Of a stretch of DNA of 64,000 nucleotides, positions 7,671 to 15,921 are shown in pieces; within the stretch, counting starts at the first letter, position 1, and the number at the start of each line of letters is the position of its first letter. A program made the position numbers and the translations under genes. The notes beneath the pieces were generated by a model, which ran no database searches, was not told where the DNA came from, and worked only from the letters and a program-made list of their open reading frames with translations. This DNA comes from Melioribacteraceae bacterium (GTDB lineage Bacteria > Bacteroidota > Ignavibacteria > Ignavibacteriales > Melioribacteraceae): NCBI GenBank assembly GCA_016342755.1, contig JAEINS010000010.1, forward strand, positions 1-64,000. Reading direction: 5' to 3'.

Positions 7671-9114
7671 TAAACCTTTGTCTCGCTTTAAACTCAAATG
7701 TTCTAGCTCTGTCCTTGTAAGTATTATTCTCGTTTTGCTTAATAATATCTAAAGCTGCATCAGAATTACCGTCCCATCTTCTGCATAGATATATTGGATC
7801 ATAAATACGCCCAATCTGATATTCTCTAGAAATGTTTAATCCAAGAGCATAATCTTCTCCATAACTTACATTTGGAATTTTAATCTCTTTAAGAACCGGA
7901 GTATAAAATGCACGAGGTGCGCCTAATCCATTAATTCTAAGAGCATTATTTCTTCCGTTGTCAGGTGTCCATTCTCTATGATCAATAATACCCGGAGGAA
8001 TTTCTTCAAGCTTAAAATTTGTCATCTGATATGTACCTACAATCATCGCACATTTTTCTTTGCGGAAAGTATCAAGTACTGTCTGTATTGTATTTTCGTC
8101 TTTATATAAATCGTCACTATCAAGTTGTATCGCAAACTTACCACATTTTTCATGATGAATAGCGAGGTTCCAGCAGCCACCGATTTGTAAATCGCCTCTT
8201 TCCGGAGTTATATGAATAATTCTATCATCCTTTTCAGCAAAAGATTTTATGACTTCTGTTGTTCCGTCTGTTGAAAAATTATCAACTATAATCAAGTTGA
8301 AATCAACATCAACTTTTTGTTTTAATACTGATTCAATAGCATCACCGATTGTACTTTTTCTATCACGAACCGGAATGACGACAGATGCTTCAACTTCAAA
8401 ATTACCGTCCTCTAAAACTATTTCTTTAAATTCCGGTTCTAAATATGCACCAACAGCTTTTAAATGTGCAGTACATGCTTCTTCCATTTCAACTTGAACT
8501 TTTCTGTTTTTAGGATCAACATAATCAAAAAGTTTTTCGCCAGATTTTCTTGTGTCTGTTTCAACCGATGAATAAAGGCATTCCGGAACTCTGACTATTG
8601 GACGTTTTTGGGAAACCTTTAATCTTAAATCATATAAGCCGGCAAATTCGTAATTTTCTGTTGATGCTTTTTTAAGAGCTTTGGTATCAAAAAACAATAT
8701 ATCGCCAAAATTGAAATCATCTCTTAAACTGCCTTCCTGGTAATCAATAACAGGATGTTTTTTACAGTCATTATTTTTAACTTCATAATAATCGGAGTAA
8801 ACCATTCCGGCACCAGTATCACCTGCCACATTGCAGAATCTTTCAAACGCAAAATATCCAAATTTTATCTGAACATCTTTTGTTAATAAAAGAGTATACC
8901 GACTGTCACTTTTTTCTGAAATGGTTTTTATTGTGTTACTGCTTGTAAGGTTATCGATCTTCAACTTTTCGCAGCCTTCAATTGTTTCATCAATATCTGA
9001 AGAAACCAGAAGAAATACTTTCTCTATTGCATCGTTTCCAAGAAGTTCCTGAGCTGTTTGTTTTGTATGAACGCCACCGCCAAATGGCAAAAAGGCTGTT
9101 ATACAGTCTCGCAT
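7657..9114 (-). CDS. Family 2 glycosyltransferase with a GT-A-like N-terminal half
   Basis: A 485-residue cytosolic protein. Residues from about 240 are a canonical GT2 domain: [32 protein letters not shown], the metal-binding QLDSDDLYK (DxD-like), and later [12 protein letters not shown] with the acceptor-side acidic residues. Residues 1-230 have a weaker nucleotide-sugar transferase look ([10 protein letters not shown] start, [17 protein letters not shown]), so the protein may be a tandem GT-A with a degenerate first half. It is the first gene of a two-gene unit with the DUF4922 protein. ATG at 9114 follows GGGGAT. Donor and acceptor sugars are unknown. Confidence 0.8.
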   Translation of the reverse strand: MRDCITAFLPFGGGVHTKQTAQELLGNDAIEKVFLLVSSDIDETIEGCEKLKIDNLTSSNTIKTISEKSDSRYTLLLTKDVQIKFGYFAFERFCNVAGDTGAGMVYSDYYEVKNNDCKKHPVIDYQEGSLRDDFNFGDILFFDTKALKKASTENYEFAGLYDLRLKVSQKRPIVRVPECLYSSVETDTRKSGEKLFDYVDPKNRKVQVEMEEACTAHLKAVGAYLEPEFKEIVLEDGNFEVEASVVIPVRDRKSTIGDAIESVLKQKVDVDFNLIIVDNFSTDGTTEVIKSFAEKDDRIIHITPERGDLQIGGCWNLAIHHEKCGKFAIQLDSDDLYKDENTIQTVLDTFRKEKCAMIVGTYQMTNFKLEEIPPGIIDHREWTPDNGRNNALRINGLGAPRAFYTPVLKEIKIPNVSYGEDYALGLNISREYQIGRIYDPIYLCRRWDGNSDAALDIIKQNENNTYKDRARTFEFKARQRFNGSK

Positions 9115-9294
9115 ATTATCCCCATAATATTTATTTATATTGAACCTATAAATTAAAGAAAATCAGATGAGAATTTAAACCTAAAAAGCATGAATTAGGG
9201 ATTATTTTTGAAGAGTTGCTAACATGTCAATTCATTTAAATTTTTAACATCCCGGCAAAACAGCCTACCGCTACGATATTTTTCTTTGCAGTTT

Positions 9295-9885
9295 TTATTT
9301 ATTCAACATTGATAGTGAAACTTTAACAAGCTCTTCAATAGAAATGCCGGCATTCTTATCAACAACAGATCTAACGGCCTTTTCTGCGACTTTAATGTTA
9401 TAACCCAGACTTGTTAAAGCAGCAACTGCATCGTTTTTAATTGCATAAGTACCCAGAGAACCAGAAGCCATTTGTTCACCAACCGATTCAACTTTATCCC
9501 GAAGTTCAATAAGCAGTCGTTCTCCGGTTTTTCTTCCAATTCCGGGAACAGCAATAATTCTTGAAAGATTTCCAGTTGAAACCGCTTCCTTTAATTCTTC
9601 TACTTTAATTCCCGATAAAATGCTTAGAGCCAATTTAGGACCAATTCCATTTACACTTATTAGAAGTTCAAACATAGCCTTTTCAGCTTCCTCATAAAAG
9701 CCGAACAAATCCATTGCATTTTCTCTAACACTAAGATGAGTAAATAATGAAGCACTCTCTCCAATTTCCGCTAAGTTTTCGAACGTGTTAATCGATATAT
9801 TAACTATGTATCCAACTCCGTTCGCATTAATTAATACTTGTGTTGGTTTTTTTGAAATCAGTTTACCTTCGATATATCCTATCAT
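9295..9885 (-). CDS. ruvA: Holliday junction DNA helicase subunit RuvA
   Basis: A 196-residue RuvA. Domain I starts MIGYIEGKL, the helix-hairpin-helix region includes LISVNGIGPKLALSIL and IAVPGIGRKTGERLLIELRDK, and the small C-terminal three-helix domain (about 150-196) contacts RuvB. RuvA tetramers bind four-way junctions and load the RuvB motor during branch migration. It lies 11 bases after ruvC on the same strand, a standard pairing; ruvB is not in this window. Length and domain order are normal. Confidence 0.97.
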   Translation of the reverse strand: MIGYIEGKLISKKPTQVLINANGVGYIVNISINTFENLAEIGESASLFTHLSVRENAMDLFGFYEEAEKAMFELLISVNGIGPKLALSILSGIKVEELKEAVSTGNLSRIIAVPGIGRKTGERLLIELRDKVESVGEQMASGSLGTYAIKNDAVAALTSLGYNIKVAEKAVRSVVDKNAGISIEELVKVSLSMLNK

Positions 9886-9896
9886 AATAGTTCCAT

Positions 9897-10430
9897 TTAT
9901 TCTTTTATTCTATCCGGATTTGCTTTTATAAAAGCACTCCAACTGGTTTTTCCTTTGCTGAATGTTTTTAATCTAAACGCATGACAAACCGCTATTGCCA
10001 ACGCGTCAGAAATATCAAACTTAAGTTCTTTTTTTGTTTTAAGAATATTCTGAATCATATACTGAACTTGTTCTTTAGTTGCGGCTCCGTTTCCAACAAC
10101 GGCTCTTTTTATCTCGCGTGGCGAATATTCATTTACAACTAAACCATTATGAGCGGCAGCTAAAAAAGCTACTCCGCGGGCATGTCCAAGTTTTAAAGCA
10201 GACTGTATGTTTTTTCCAAAAAAAGCTGTTTCAATAGAAAATTCATCTGGCTGGTAAATCTTTATAAGCTGGTTTACTTCGTCGTATATAACTTTTAATC
10301 TTTCTGATAAATCTTTTTTGGGAGAAGTGTTTATAACACCGGCATATATAAGCGAAACTTCATTCTGCTCATAATTTATAATTCCATAACCGGTATGGAG
10401 TGTTCCGGGATCAATTCCAATAATTTTCAT
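9897..10430 (-). CDS. ruvC: Crossover junction endodeoxyribonuclease RuvC
   Basis: About 177 residues from ATG at 10428-10430; the frame stays open 18 codons upstream, but IIGIDPGTLHTGYG marks the true family start. The four acidic active-site residues of the RNase H-like fold are visible: Asp in IDPG, Glu in SIETAFFGKN and the pair in FDISDALAIAVCHA. The enzyme resolves Holliday junctions with RuvAB by paired nicking. It is just upstream of ruvA, and separated from yebC by a strong terminator, so it has its own promoter or reads from within 10430-10486. Confidence 0.95.
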   Translation of the reverse strand: MKIIGIDPGTLHTGYGIINYEQNEVSLIYAGVINTSPKKDLSERLKVIYDEVNQLIKIYQPDEFSIETAFFGKNIQSALKLGHARGVAFLAAAHNGLVVNEYSPREIKRAVVGNGAATKEQVQYMIQNILKTKKELKFDISDALAIAVCHAFRLKTFSKGKTSWSAFIKANPDRIKE

Positions 10431-10485
10431 AGATGCTTGTCTAAAATATTCTTTGGTATACTGGTAGTTTTTTTGAGCCAGCATT

Positions 10486-10530
10486 AAAAAAAATCCGGCT
10501 ACACTTCGACAAGCTCAGTGTGACGCCGGA
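10486..10530 (-). terminator. Strong intrinsic terminator after yebC, with REP-like arms
   Basis: On the minus strand TCCGGC and ACACT pair with AGTGT and GCCGGA around a central TCGACAAGCTC-type loop (10494-10530), and eight T follow. It lies 20 bases after the yebC stop. The CACTTCGACAAGCTCAGTG word is one I recall as a dispersed repeat in many genomes, so this may be a repeat recruited as terminator. Confidence 0.8.
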
Positions 10531-10549
10531 ATAAAATTATATAAAACAA

Positions 10550-11278
10550 CTACATATCAACAAAATTAGCGTTTGAGTATACATTTTGAACGTCATCACA
10601 ATCTTCAAGCATATCAATTAATCTGATTACTTTTTCTGCTTCTTCGCCCGAAACATCAATTTCATTTTCCGCTATCCATTGTAATGAAGCATTTTCAACT
10701 TCTAATCCAGAATCAACAATAGCTTTTCTGGTTGGCTCAAAAGCATCTATTTCTGAAGAAACTGTAAAATATCCATCTTCAAGAACAACATCTTCTGCAC
10801 CGGTTTCCATTACTAACTCTAAAATATCATCTTCCGATTTTTCCTGTTCAGCCAGAGTAATAACACCTTTGTGATTAAACATCCATGCTACAGAACCGGA
10901 TTCACCCATACTTCCGCCATATTTATTAAAAATATGTCTCACTTCGGCAACAGTTCTATTTTTATTATCAGTTACAGCTTCAACATAAACAGCAACTCCT
11001 GCAGGTGCATATCCTTCATAATTAAGTTCAAGAAATTGAACTCCTTCCATTTCGCCTGTAGCTTTTTTAATTGCGCGGGTAATGTTATCAGAAGGCATGT
11101 TCTGAGATTTAGCATTGTCAACGGCTAATCGTAAACGAGGATTTGAATTAACATCACCACCGCCGCTTCTAGCAGCAACAGTAATTTCCTTAATCAATTT
11201 TGTAAAGATTTTTCCTCTTTTTGCATCAAGCGCACCTTTTTTTCTTTTAATGGTTGACCACTTGGAGTGACCTGACAT
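10550..11278 (-). CDS. yebC: YebC/PmpR family transcription/translation factor
   Basis: A 242-residue YebC/TACO1-family protein: MSGHSKWSTIKRKKGALDAKRGKIFTK at the start, the KSQNMPSDNI motif, then two alpha/beta domains. Members were described as DNA-binding regulators next to ruvC; other work links the family to relief of ribosome stalling. ATG at 11278 follows AGGAGAA. It begins 12 bases after the recJ stop, so the two are probably cotranscribed, and a strong terminator follows. The yebC-ruvC-ruvA order is the classic arrangement. Confidence 0.93.
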   Translation of the reverse strand: MSGHSKWSTIKRKKGALDAKRGKIFTKLIKEITVAARSGGGDVNSNPRLRLAVDNAKSQNMPSDNITRAIKKATGEMEGVQFLELNYEGYAPAGVAVYVEAVTDNKNRTVAEVRHIFNKYGGSMGESGSVAWMFNHKGVITLAEQEKSEDDILELVMETGAEDVVLEDGYFTVSSEIDAFEPTRKAIVDSGLEVENASLQWIAENEIDVSGEEAEKVIRLIDMLEDCDDVQNVYSNANFVDM

Positions 11279-11290
11279 ATCTACTTCTCC

Positions 11291-13009
11291 TTATAAATTT
11301 GCTTTTATTCTTATATCTTTAATTCTTAACTGCGGAAATGTTTTTCCGTCCCGGCTTACATTTTCAATAGTATAAACAAGATCTAATGAATCACTGCTCC
11401 TATTTATTAAGTTTGCAAAACCACCTAAATTGAATCCAATTGAATCAAACACCTTTTCACAGTCGGGCTGCTTAAGATACATTATTATATGATTTTTTCC
11501 AACAATTCTTGGCGGATATAATGTCTGTACATTTTCACTTAAAAACATTGGTCTCATATTTCCGGGACCAAACGGGGCAAACTGATCTAGTATTCTTAAA
11601 AACTTTGGTGTGATTTCTGAAAATGAAATCTTAGTATCAATTTTAATTTCAGGAAGAATATCATCATCAGTTAATCTTTCCCTTAAAAGTTTATTAAAAC
11701 GGGCTCTAAATTCGGGCACTTTATCAACTTCAATAGCAACACCGGCAGCTGCTTTATGCCCGCCATATTGTATTAACAGATCTTCACATTCCTGAAGTGC
11801 TTCATAAATATTGAATCCGGAAATACTTCTTGCGGAACCTTTTGCAACTCCGTCAATAGTAGTAAGCATAATTGATGGACGATAATATTTTTCCACCAGT
11901 CTTGAAGCAACAATTCCAATTACACCGGGATGCCAGTTATCATCATGCAAAACAATGCCTAAATCAGAATCAAAATCAACCACTTCCTCAGCTTTTTGAA
12001 TAGCATTTGAAAAAGTCATTTCATCAATTTTTCTTCTTTCAATGTTTTCTTCTTCTAAGATACTGGCAAGCCTTTCAGCTTCCACCGGATCATTAGTTGT
12101 AAAAAGATCAACAGCTCTCTGTGCATCTCCTAATCGGCCAACAGCATTAATTCTTGGAGCAATAGTAAAAACAATTTGTCCTGCTGATAAATTTCCCGGG
12201 GTCATTCTCGCTTTTCTAATTAAAGCTTCTATTCCCGGACGGGGGTTTTCATTGATTTGCTCTATTCCGTTTCTAACAAGAATTCTATTCTCAAAAGTTA
12301 GCGGAACAATATCGGCTGCACCGGCTAAAGCAACCAAATCTAAATATTTAAGTGCAAGATCTTTCTGCCCGATTCTATCACCAACCGCCCTGGCTAACTT
12401 AAAAGCAACTCCGGCACCAGATAAATGCTTAAACGCATAATTACATCCTGGTTTAATAGGATCTAACACAGCATAAGCATCCGGAATTTCATCTTTTGCC
12501 TGATGATGATCGCATATAATTGTTTCAATTCCAATTGATTTTGCATATCCCACTTCTTCAACAGCAGTGATCCCGCAATCAACTGAAATAATCAACGAGG
12601 TGCCCATTTCTTTTATAATATCAATAGCTTCAATTGAAATGCCGTATCCGTCAGTTAACCGATTTGGAATATAAACATTTACACTGGCTCCTAATTCCTT
12701 TAGAAACAGATACATTAATGCAGCCGAACAAGTACCGTCAACGTCATAATCTCCATAAACAGTGATCATTTCATTATTGGTAATTGCGTCAATTACACGA
12801 ATAGAGGCTATCTCCATTCCATCCATATCAAAGGGATCTAACAGAGCATCTAGTGAAGGTCTGAAATAAGTTTTTGCTTCAAAGAAATTTGTTATGCCGC
12901 GTTGAATTAATAGTCCTGAAAGGATATTGGATATATTCAGACTATCAGCAAGAGCCAATGCATCTTCTTCATTGACTTCCTCTTTAAAAATCCATCTTTT
13001 TTTTCGCAT
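11291..13009 (-). CDS. recJ: Single-stranded-DNA-specific exonuclease RecJ
   Basis: About 572 residues. The DHH phosphoesterase core shows YGDYDVDGTCSA, SVDCGITA and CDHHQA with the metal ligands, followed by the DHHA1 domain (GGHKAAAGVAI) and a C-terminal OB-fold part. RecJ degrades single strands 5' to 3' in recombination and mismatch repair. I place the start at ATG 13007-13009, behind AGGGAA; a TTG nine codons upstream would reach into the RNase P RNA and is unlikely. yebC follows after 12 bases. Confidence 0.94.
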   Translation of the reverse strand: MRKKRWIFKEEVNEEDALALADSLNISNILSGLLIQRGITNFFEAKTYFRPSLDALLDPFDMDGMEIASIRVIDAITNNEMITVYGDYDVDGTCSAALMYLFLKELGASVNVYIPNRLTDGYGISIEAIDIIKEMGTSLIISVDCGITAVEEVGYAKSIGIETIICDHHQAKDEIPDAYAVLDPIKPGCNYAFKHLSGAGVAFKLARAVGDRIGQKDLALKYLDLVALAGAADIVPLTFENRILVRNGIEQINENPRPGIEALIRKARMTPGNLSAGQIVFTIAPRINAVGRLGDAQRAVDLFTTNDPVEAERLASILEEENIERRKIDEMTFSNAIQKAEEVVDFDSDLGIVLHDDNWHPGVIGIVASRLVEKYYRPSIMLTTIDGVAKGSARSISGFNIYEALQECEDLLIQYGGHKAAAGVAIEVDKVPEFRARFNKLLRERLTDDDILPEIKIDTKISFSEITPKFLRILDQFAPFGPGNMRPMFLSENVQTLYPPRIVGKNHIIMYLKQPDCEKVFDSIGFNLGGFANLINRSSDSLDLVYTIENVSRDGKTFPQLRIKDIRIKANL

Positions 13010-13035
13010 ATTTTCCCTGCGAAAAAGATTTATCA

Positions 13036-13458
13036 ACCCAGGTTAATAAGCCGAATTCTGTTATCCCGATAAATCGGAACGGCAATTATTTATCTCGACT
13101 TGACATTGCTGCCAAGCTCTAGCGGCTTACCCGAAAGGATTTAAAAACGAACAGCTCTCAACCTGGAAAACCAGATTACCTTTCTGCGTAGCCTTGCTCC
13201 GAGTGGGGTTTACCCTGATTCCGACAAGTCGGAACTCTCTTACGAGACCTTTGGTATTACTACCAAAGCGGTAGGCTCTTACCCTGCCTTTTCACCCTTA
13301 TCCCGAAATATGGGACGGTATTTTTTCTGTGGCACTTTCCGTAACTGCTAGATTGCTCAAACAGTCCCCGGACGTTATCCGGCACCCTGTTCTTCGGAGT
13401 TCGGACTTTCCTCTACTCACGATACATCGATGCAAGTAGCAATTGCCTAACCTGAGTC
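13036..13458 (-). ncRNA. rnpB: RNase P RNA, bacterial type A
   Basis: On the minus strand the conserved RNase P elements appear in order: GAGGAAAGTCCGAACTCC near the 5' end, AGGGTGCCGGATAACGTCCGG, the ACAGAA segment (GCCACAGAAA), GGTAAGAGCCTACCG and GTAAACCCC. The ends are set by helix P1, where ACTCAGGTT (13458-13450) pairs with AACCTGGGT (13044-13036). Two variable hairpins, at 13219-13234 and 13064-13079, are palindromic words (TTCCGAC...GTCGGAA and CCGAT...ATCGG) like those dispersed in intergenic DNA. No terminator separates it from recJ, so 3' processing from a joint transcript is possible. Confidence 0.93.
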
Positions 13459-13507
13459 ATCAAAACCTTTTTCACTTCCTACATTATTTTTTCTACTACA
13501 ATTGCGA

Positions 13508-13515
13508 CAAATATA
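13508..13515 (-). promoter_or_regulatory. Candidate -7 element for rnpB
   Basis: TATATTTG on the minus strand fits TAnnTTTG, about 50 bases upstream of the P1 helix. No good TTTG at -33 is seen at the usual spacing, so the match is partial. Confidence 0.3.
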
Positions 13516-13578
13516 AGAAAAAACATTACCTATATCATTAACAAAATTATTTTAATTTTGCATTTACTTTTATTGCTA

Positions 13579-13609
13579 TTGCATTAAGAAGCATTATTCA
13601 ATACTTTTG
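13579..13609 (+). promoter_or_regulatory. Bacteroidota-type promoter of the 73-residue gene
   Basis: TTG at 13579-13581, a 20-base spacer and TACTTTTG at 13602-13609 fit the TTG-N19/20-TAnnTTTG pattern. The ATG follows at 13660 with an AGGAGA Shine-Dalgarno, giving a leader of roughly 45 bases. Confidence 0.5.
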
Positions 13610-13659
13610 TAAATAAGGTTGGTCACTTTAATAATTAAGGTATTTCCTAGGAGATTTGG

Positions 13660-13881
13660 ATGAAAGGGCATTTCTGGTATTCAAAGAAACAAAAAGAAAT
13701 TGGTGAAAATTTTGGTGAAAATTCTGCAACATTTGCTAAAATCAATGGCAAAACTGTTGAATATACTCAATGGATTAGCGGTAAGGTTAAAATTAAGCCC
13801 AATTGGGATGATGCGGTTTATTTAGGTTTTGGTGCAATTGATGCAAATTTAGTTACAGAAGAAACTCTTCAAGTTGCTTAA
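13660..13881 (+). CDS. Small protein of unknown function (73 aa)
   Basis: A 73-residue cytosolic protein with Trp- and Lys-rich composition (WYSKKQKEI, YTQWISGKVKIKPNWDD). It has no signal peptide, membrane segment or recognised motif. It is probably real: there is a near-consensus promoter, a strong AGGAGA ribosome site with good spacing, normal codon use and a compact end three bases before the convergent glutaminyl cyclase gene. I do not recognise the family. The alternation of short strands and charged turns would suit a small beta-rich protein, which is only a guess. Confidence 0.7.
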   Translation: MKGHFWYSKKQKEIGENFGENSATFAKINGKTVEYTQWISGKVKIKPNWDDAVYLGFGAIDANLVTEETLQVA

Positions 13882-13884
13882 AAT

Positions 13885-14829
13885 TTATTCGTTATAAAGA
13901 ACTTCTATTAAAACAGCTCCAATTTTGGCGAGGCTTTCCGGGCTGCATTTATCAGGTGTGTCGCCCATTGTATGCCAGTATTCTGGAAATGGTAATTGTA
14001 TTAAGTCAATTACTGGTATTCGTTTTTTCAGAAAGGGGATATGATCATCAAATACAGCAAGGTCTTTTTCTTCTGTGAAGACATCAATTTTTAGTTTTTC
14101 AGCAGCCTTCCAGACTTTCTCTATAATTTGAGGAGCCGCATATTGTGAATTTCCTTCTTTTACAATTTTTAAGTTTTTATCTCCAACCATATCAAGCAAA
14201 ATTCCATAATTAGGACGATAATTAGAGAGCTGTTTCACAAAATATTCTGATCCAATGCAAAACGGAATTTTAGTAGAATCACTTTCTGCTCCTTTTTGCC
14301 CCATATCTTCAAGATCGAAAAGGACAATATCTACACCAATTTGTGGCAGATCTTCACTTAAAATTCTAGCCATTTCCATTAAAACTGAAACTCCGGAAGC
14401 ACCATCATTTGCACCGGGAATTGGAAGATTTCTTTTTGTTGGATCCGGGTCTTCATCAGCCGTTGGTCTTGTATCCCAATGAGCCGCCACCATTACCCTA
14501 ATTGGTTTTTCCGGTTCTAAATTAAATGAACCAATTGTATTTGTTCCTTTAAAAACTTTTCCATCTGGAGATTTATATATGAAATTTTGAACACCAGGTT
14601 TATCACTATACTTTTTAAAATGTTTAATTAGATAATCTTTACACTCCGAATGTCCTTTACTTCCAGGATTTCTTGATCCAAATTCAACCTGTTCAACAAG
14701 ATAATTAAACGCTCTTTTAGAATTAAAGCCCGGATATGTTTTATAATTTAAAAAGAAAATAGCCACAATTAATGCAGCTATTGATAATGATCCTACTATA
14801 AAAATTTTATTTTTAAGTAATTTCAACAA
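13885..14829 (-). CDS. Glutaminyl-peptide cyclotransferase (M28 fold)
   Basis: About 314 residues. An N-terminal signal-anchor (residues 7-27) places the enzyme in the periplasm. The M28/QC core shows AHWDTRPTADEDPDP, GANDGASGV (zinc Asp), FDLEDMG (catalytic and zinc Glu), FCIGSEYF, DDHIPF and the late zinc His in WHTMGDTPDKC; this spacing fits glutaminyl cyclases better than aminopeptidases. The enzyme converts N-terminal Gln to pyroglutamate. The start is TTG at 14827-14829 behind AGGAAA; no ATG is available before the catalytic core. It begins five bases after the porQ stop, so the two are coupled. Most exported proteins in this window start with Gln after signal cleavage, which gives it obvious substrates. 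Confidence 0.82.
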   Translation of the reverse strand: MLKLLKNKIFIVGSLSIAALIVAIFFLNYKTYPGFNSKRAFNYLVEQVEFGSRNPGSKGHSECKDYLIKHFKKYSDKPGVQNFIYKSPDGKVFKGTNTIGSFNLEPEKPIRVMVAAHWDTRPTADEDPDPTKRNLPIPGANDGASGVSVLMEMARILSEDLPQIGVDIVLFDLEDMGQKGAESDSTKIPFCIGSEYFVKQLSNYRPNYGILLDMVGDKNLKIVKEGNSQYAAPQIIEKVWKAAEKLKIDVFTEEKDLAVFDDHIPFLKKRIPVIDLIQLPFPEYWHTMGDTPDKCSPESLAKIGAVLIEVLYNE

Positions 14830-14834
14830 TTTTC

Positions 14835-15764
14835 CTAAATATCGGTTGTAATTCCTATTCTATGCCATCCGCCAATTTCGCCCATTGATGAATATGCATA
14901 ATCAACATTATATTTTTTAACAACAACTCCCAACCCAATACTAAACCCGGCAAGACCGGCAGAGGCACTTCCAAGTTTCCAGTCTTCACGTTTATCGCTG
15001 TCATAGCCTAATCTTAATCTTAAAACTTTACTTAATTTAAACTCACTGCCTAAAGAAAAACTTTTGAATCTATCATCTTCATCGTTAAGTCTGTTTAGGG
15101 AAACATAAAATCTTAAGGGTAAATGAGCTAATTCTTTAGAAGCACCAACTCTTATATCTAATGGTAAATCTTCTTCAGTATCAAAATATTTAGTAATTTG
15201 GGCTCCAATATTCTGGACTGAAAAGCCAAAACTTAACTTTTTATCCGGAATCAAATACTGAAGTCCAAGATCGGCAGCAATTGCTGATGAAGAAACATCA
15301 TCAATACTTGAATTTATAAATTTAACATTAACTCCATAATAGAAGTTTTCATCCAGCTGATTTGAATAACCTAATGTAAAAGCTAAATCTCCGGCGCTGA
15401 AAGAACCTAATTTATTCCCAAAATTATCGGCTCTTACAAAATCACCGTAACCTATATATTGAACACCAACAGCAAATCTTCCAATTCCTTCAAATTCTTG
15501 AGAATATGCAAGACTAACCGTTTTTATCTCTTCTATATGATTTAAAAATGAAAACGATATTGGTCTGTTTTCCAAACTGCTTATTCCGGCAGGATTATAA
15601 AAAATCACATTCGGATCATCATAATTAGCTATAAATCCGCCACCAATTACAGCTGCTCTTGGATTTACATCGAGATTCATAAAATCGTAAGCCGTTGTTG
15701 TTTGCCCTTTAACTAAAGTACCGGCAATAAAAATAAATAATAACAAAAAGCGTGTTTTCAGCAT
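14835..15764 (-). CDS. porQ: Type IX secretion system protein PorQ-like outer-membrane protein
   Basis: About 309 residues. ATG at 15762-15764 after GAGGATATA starts a signal peptide (MLKTRFLLLFIFIAGTLVKG) cleaved before Gln. The mature part has the PorV/PorQ-type signature: AYDFMNLDVNPRAAVIGGG followed by NPAGISSL, then repeated amphipathic strands of a FadL-like beta-barrel. PorQ belongs to the T9SS and attaches PorZ in known systems. Here it shares a transcript with glutaminyl cyclase. A sorting-domain cargo protein is encoded nearby at 17359-18840. The symbol rests on family resemblance; other PorV/PorQ paralogues could be meant. Confidence 0.82.
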   Translation of the reverse strand: MLKTRFLLLFIFIAGTLVKGQTTTAYDFMNLDVNPRAAVIGGGFIANYDDPNVIFYNPAGISSLENRPISFSFLNHIEEIKTVSLAYSQEFEGIGRFAVGVQYIGYGDFVRADNFGNKLGSFSAGDLAFTLGYSNQLDENFYYGVNVKFINSSIDDVSSSAIAADLGLQYLIPDKKLSFGFSVQNIGAQITKYFDTEEDLPLDIRVGASKELAHLPLRFYVSLNRLNDEDDRFKSFSLGSEFKLSKVLRLRLGYDSDKREDWKLGSASAGLAGFSIGLGVVVKKYNVDYAYSSMGEIGGWHRIGITTDI

Positions 15765-15864
15765 TATATCCTCAAATTTAACTTTCGATATTAAAGATAA
15801 TTGGTAATAAAGGCAAGTCAATTAAAACTGACCGTCCATAAACTCTACTCATATTCTGTTTTTC

Positions 15865-15898
15865 CAAAATAAAAAAGAACGCAAAATTTGCGTTCTTT
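15865..15898 (-). terminator. Terminator built on a GAACGCAA palindrome
   Basis: On the minus strand AAAGAACGCAA pairs with TTGCGTTCTTT around a short AT loop and runs into TTTTTTATTTT. It lies 24 bases after the TPR gene stop. The stem is a one-base variant of the palindrome at 2117-2135, so the same repeat word appears to serve as terminator here. Confidence 0.7.
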
Positions 15899-15921
15899 AC
15901 AAAACAAAGGTTTAATATTTT

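Noticed and set aside
12042-12440. 132-codon plus-strand ORF
   Set aside because: It lies wholly inside recJ on the opposite strand, with no ribosome site or plausible product.
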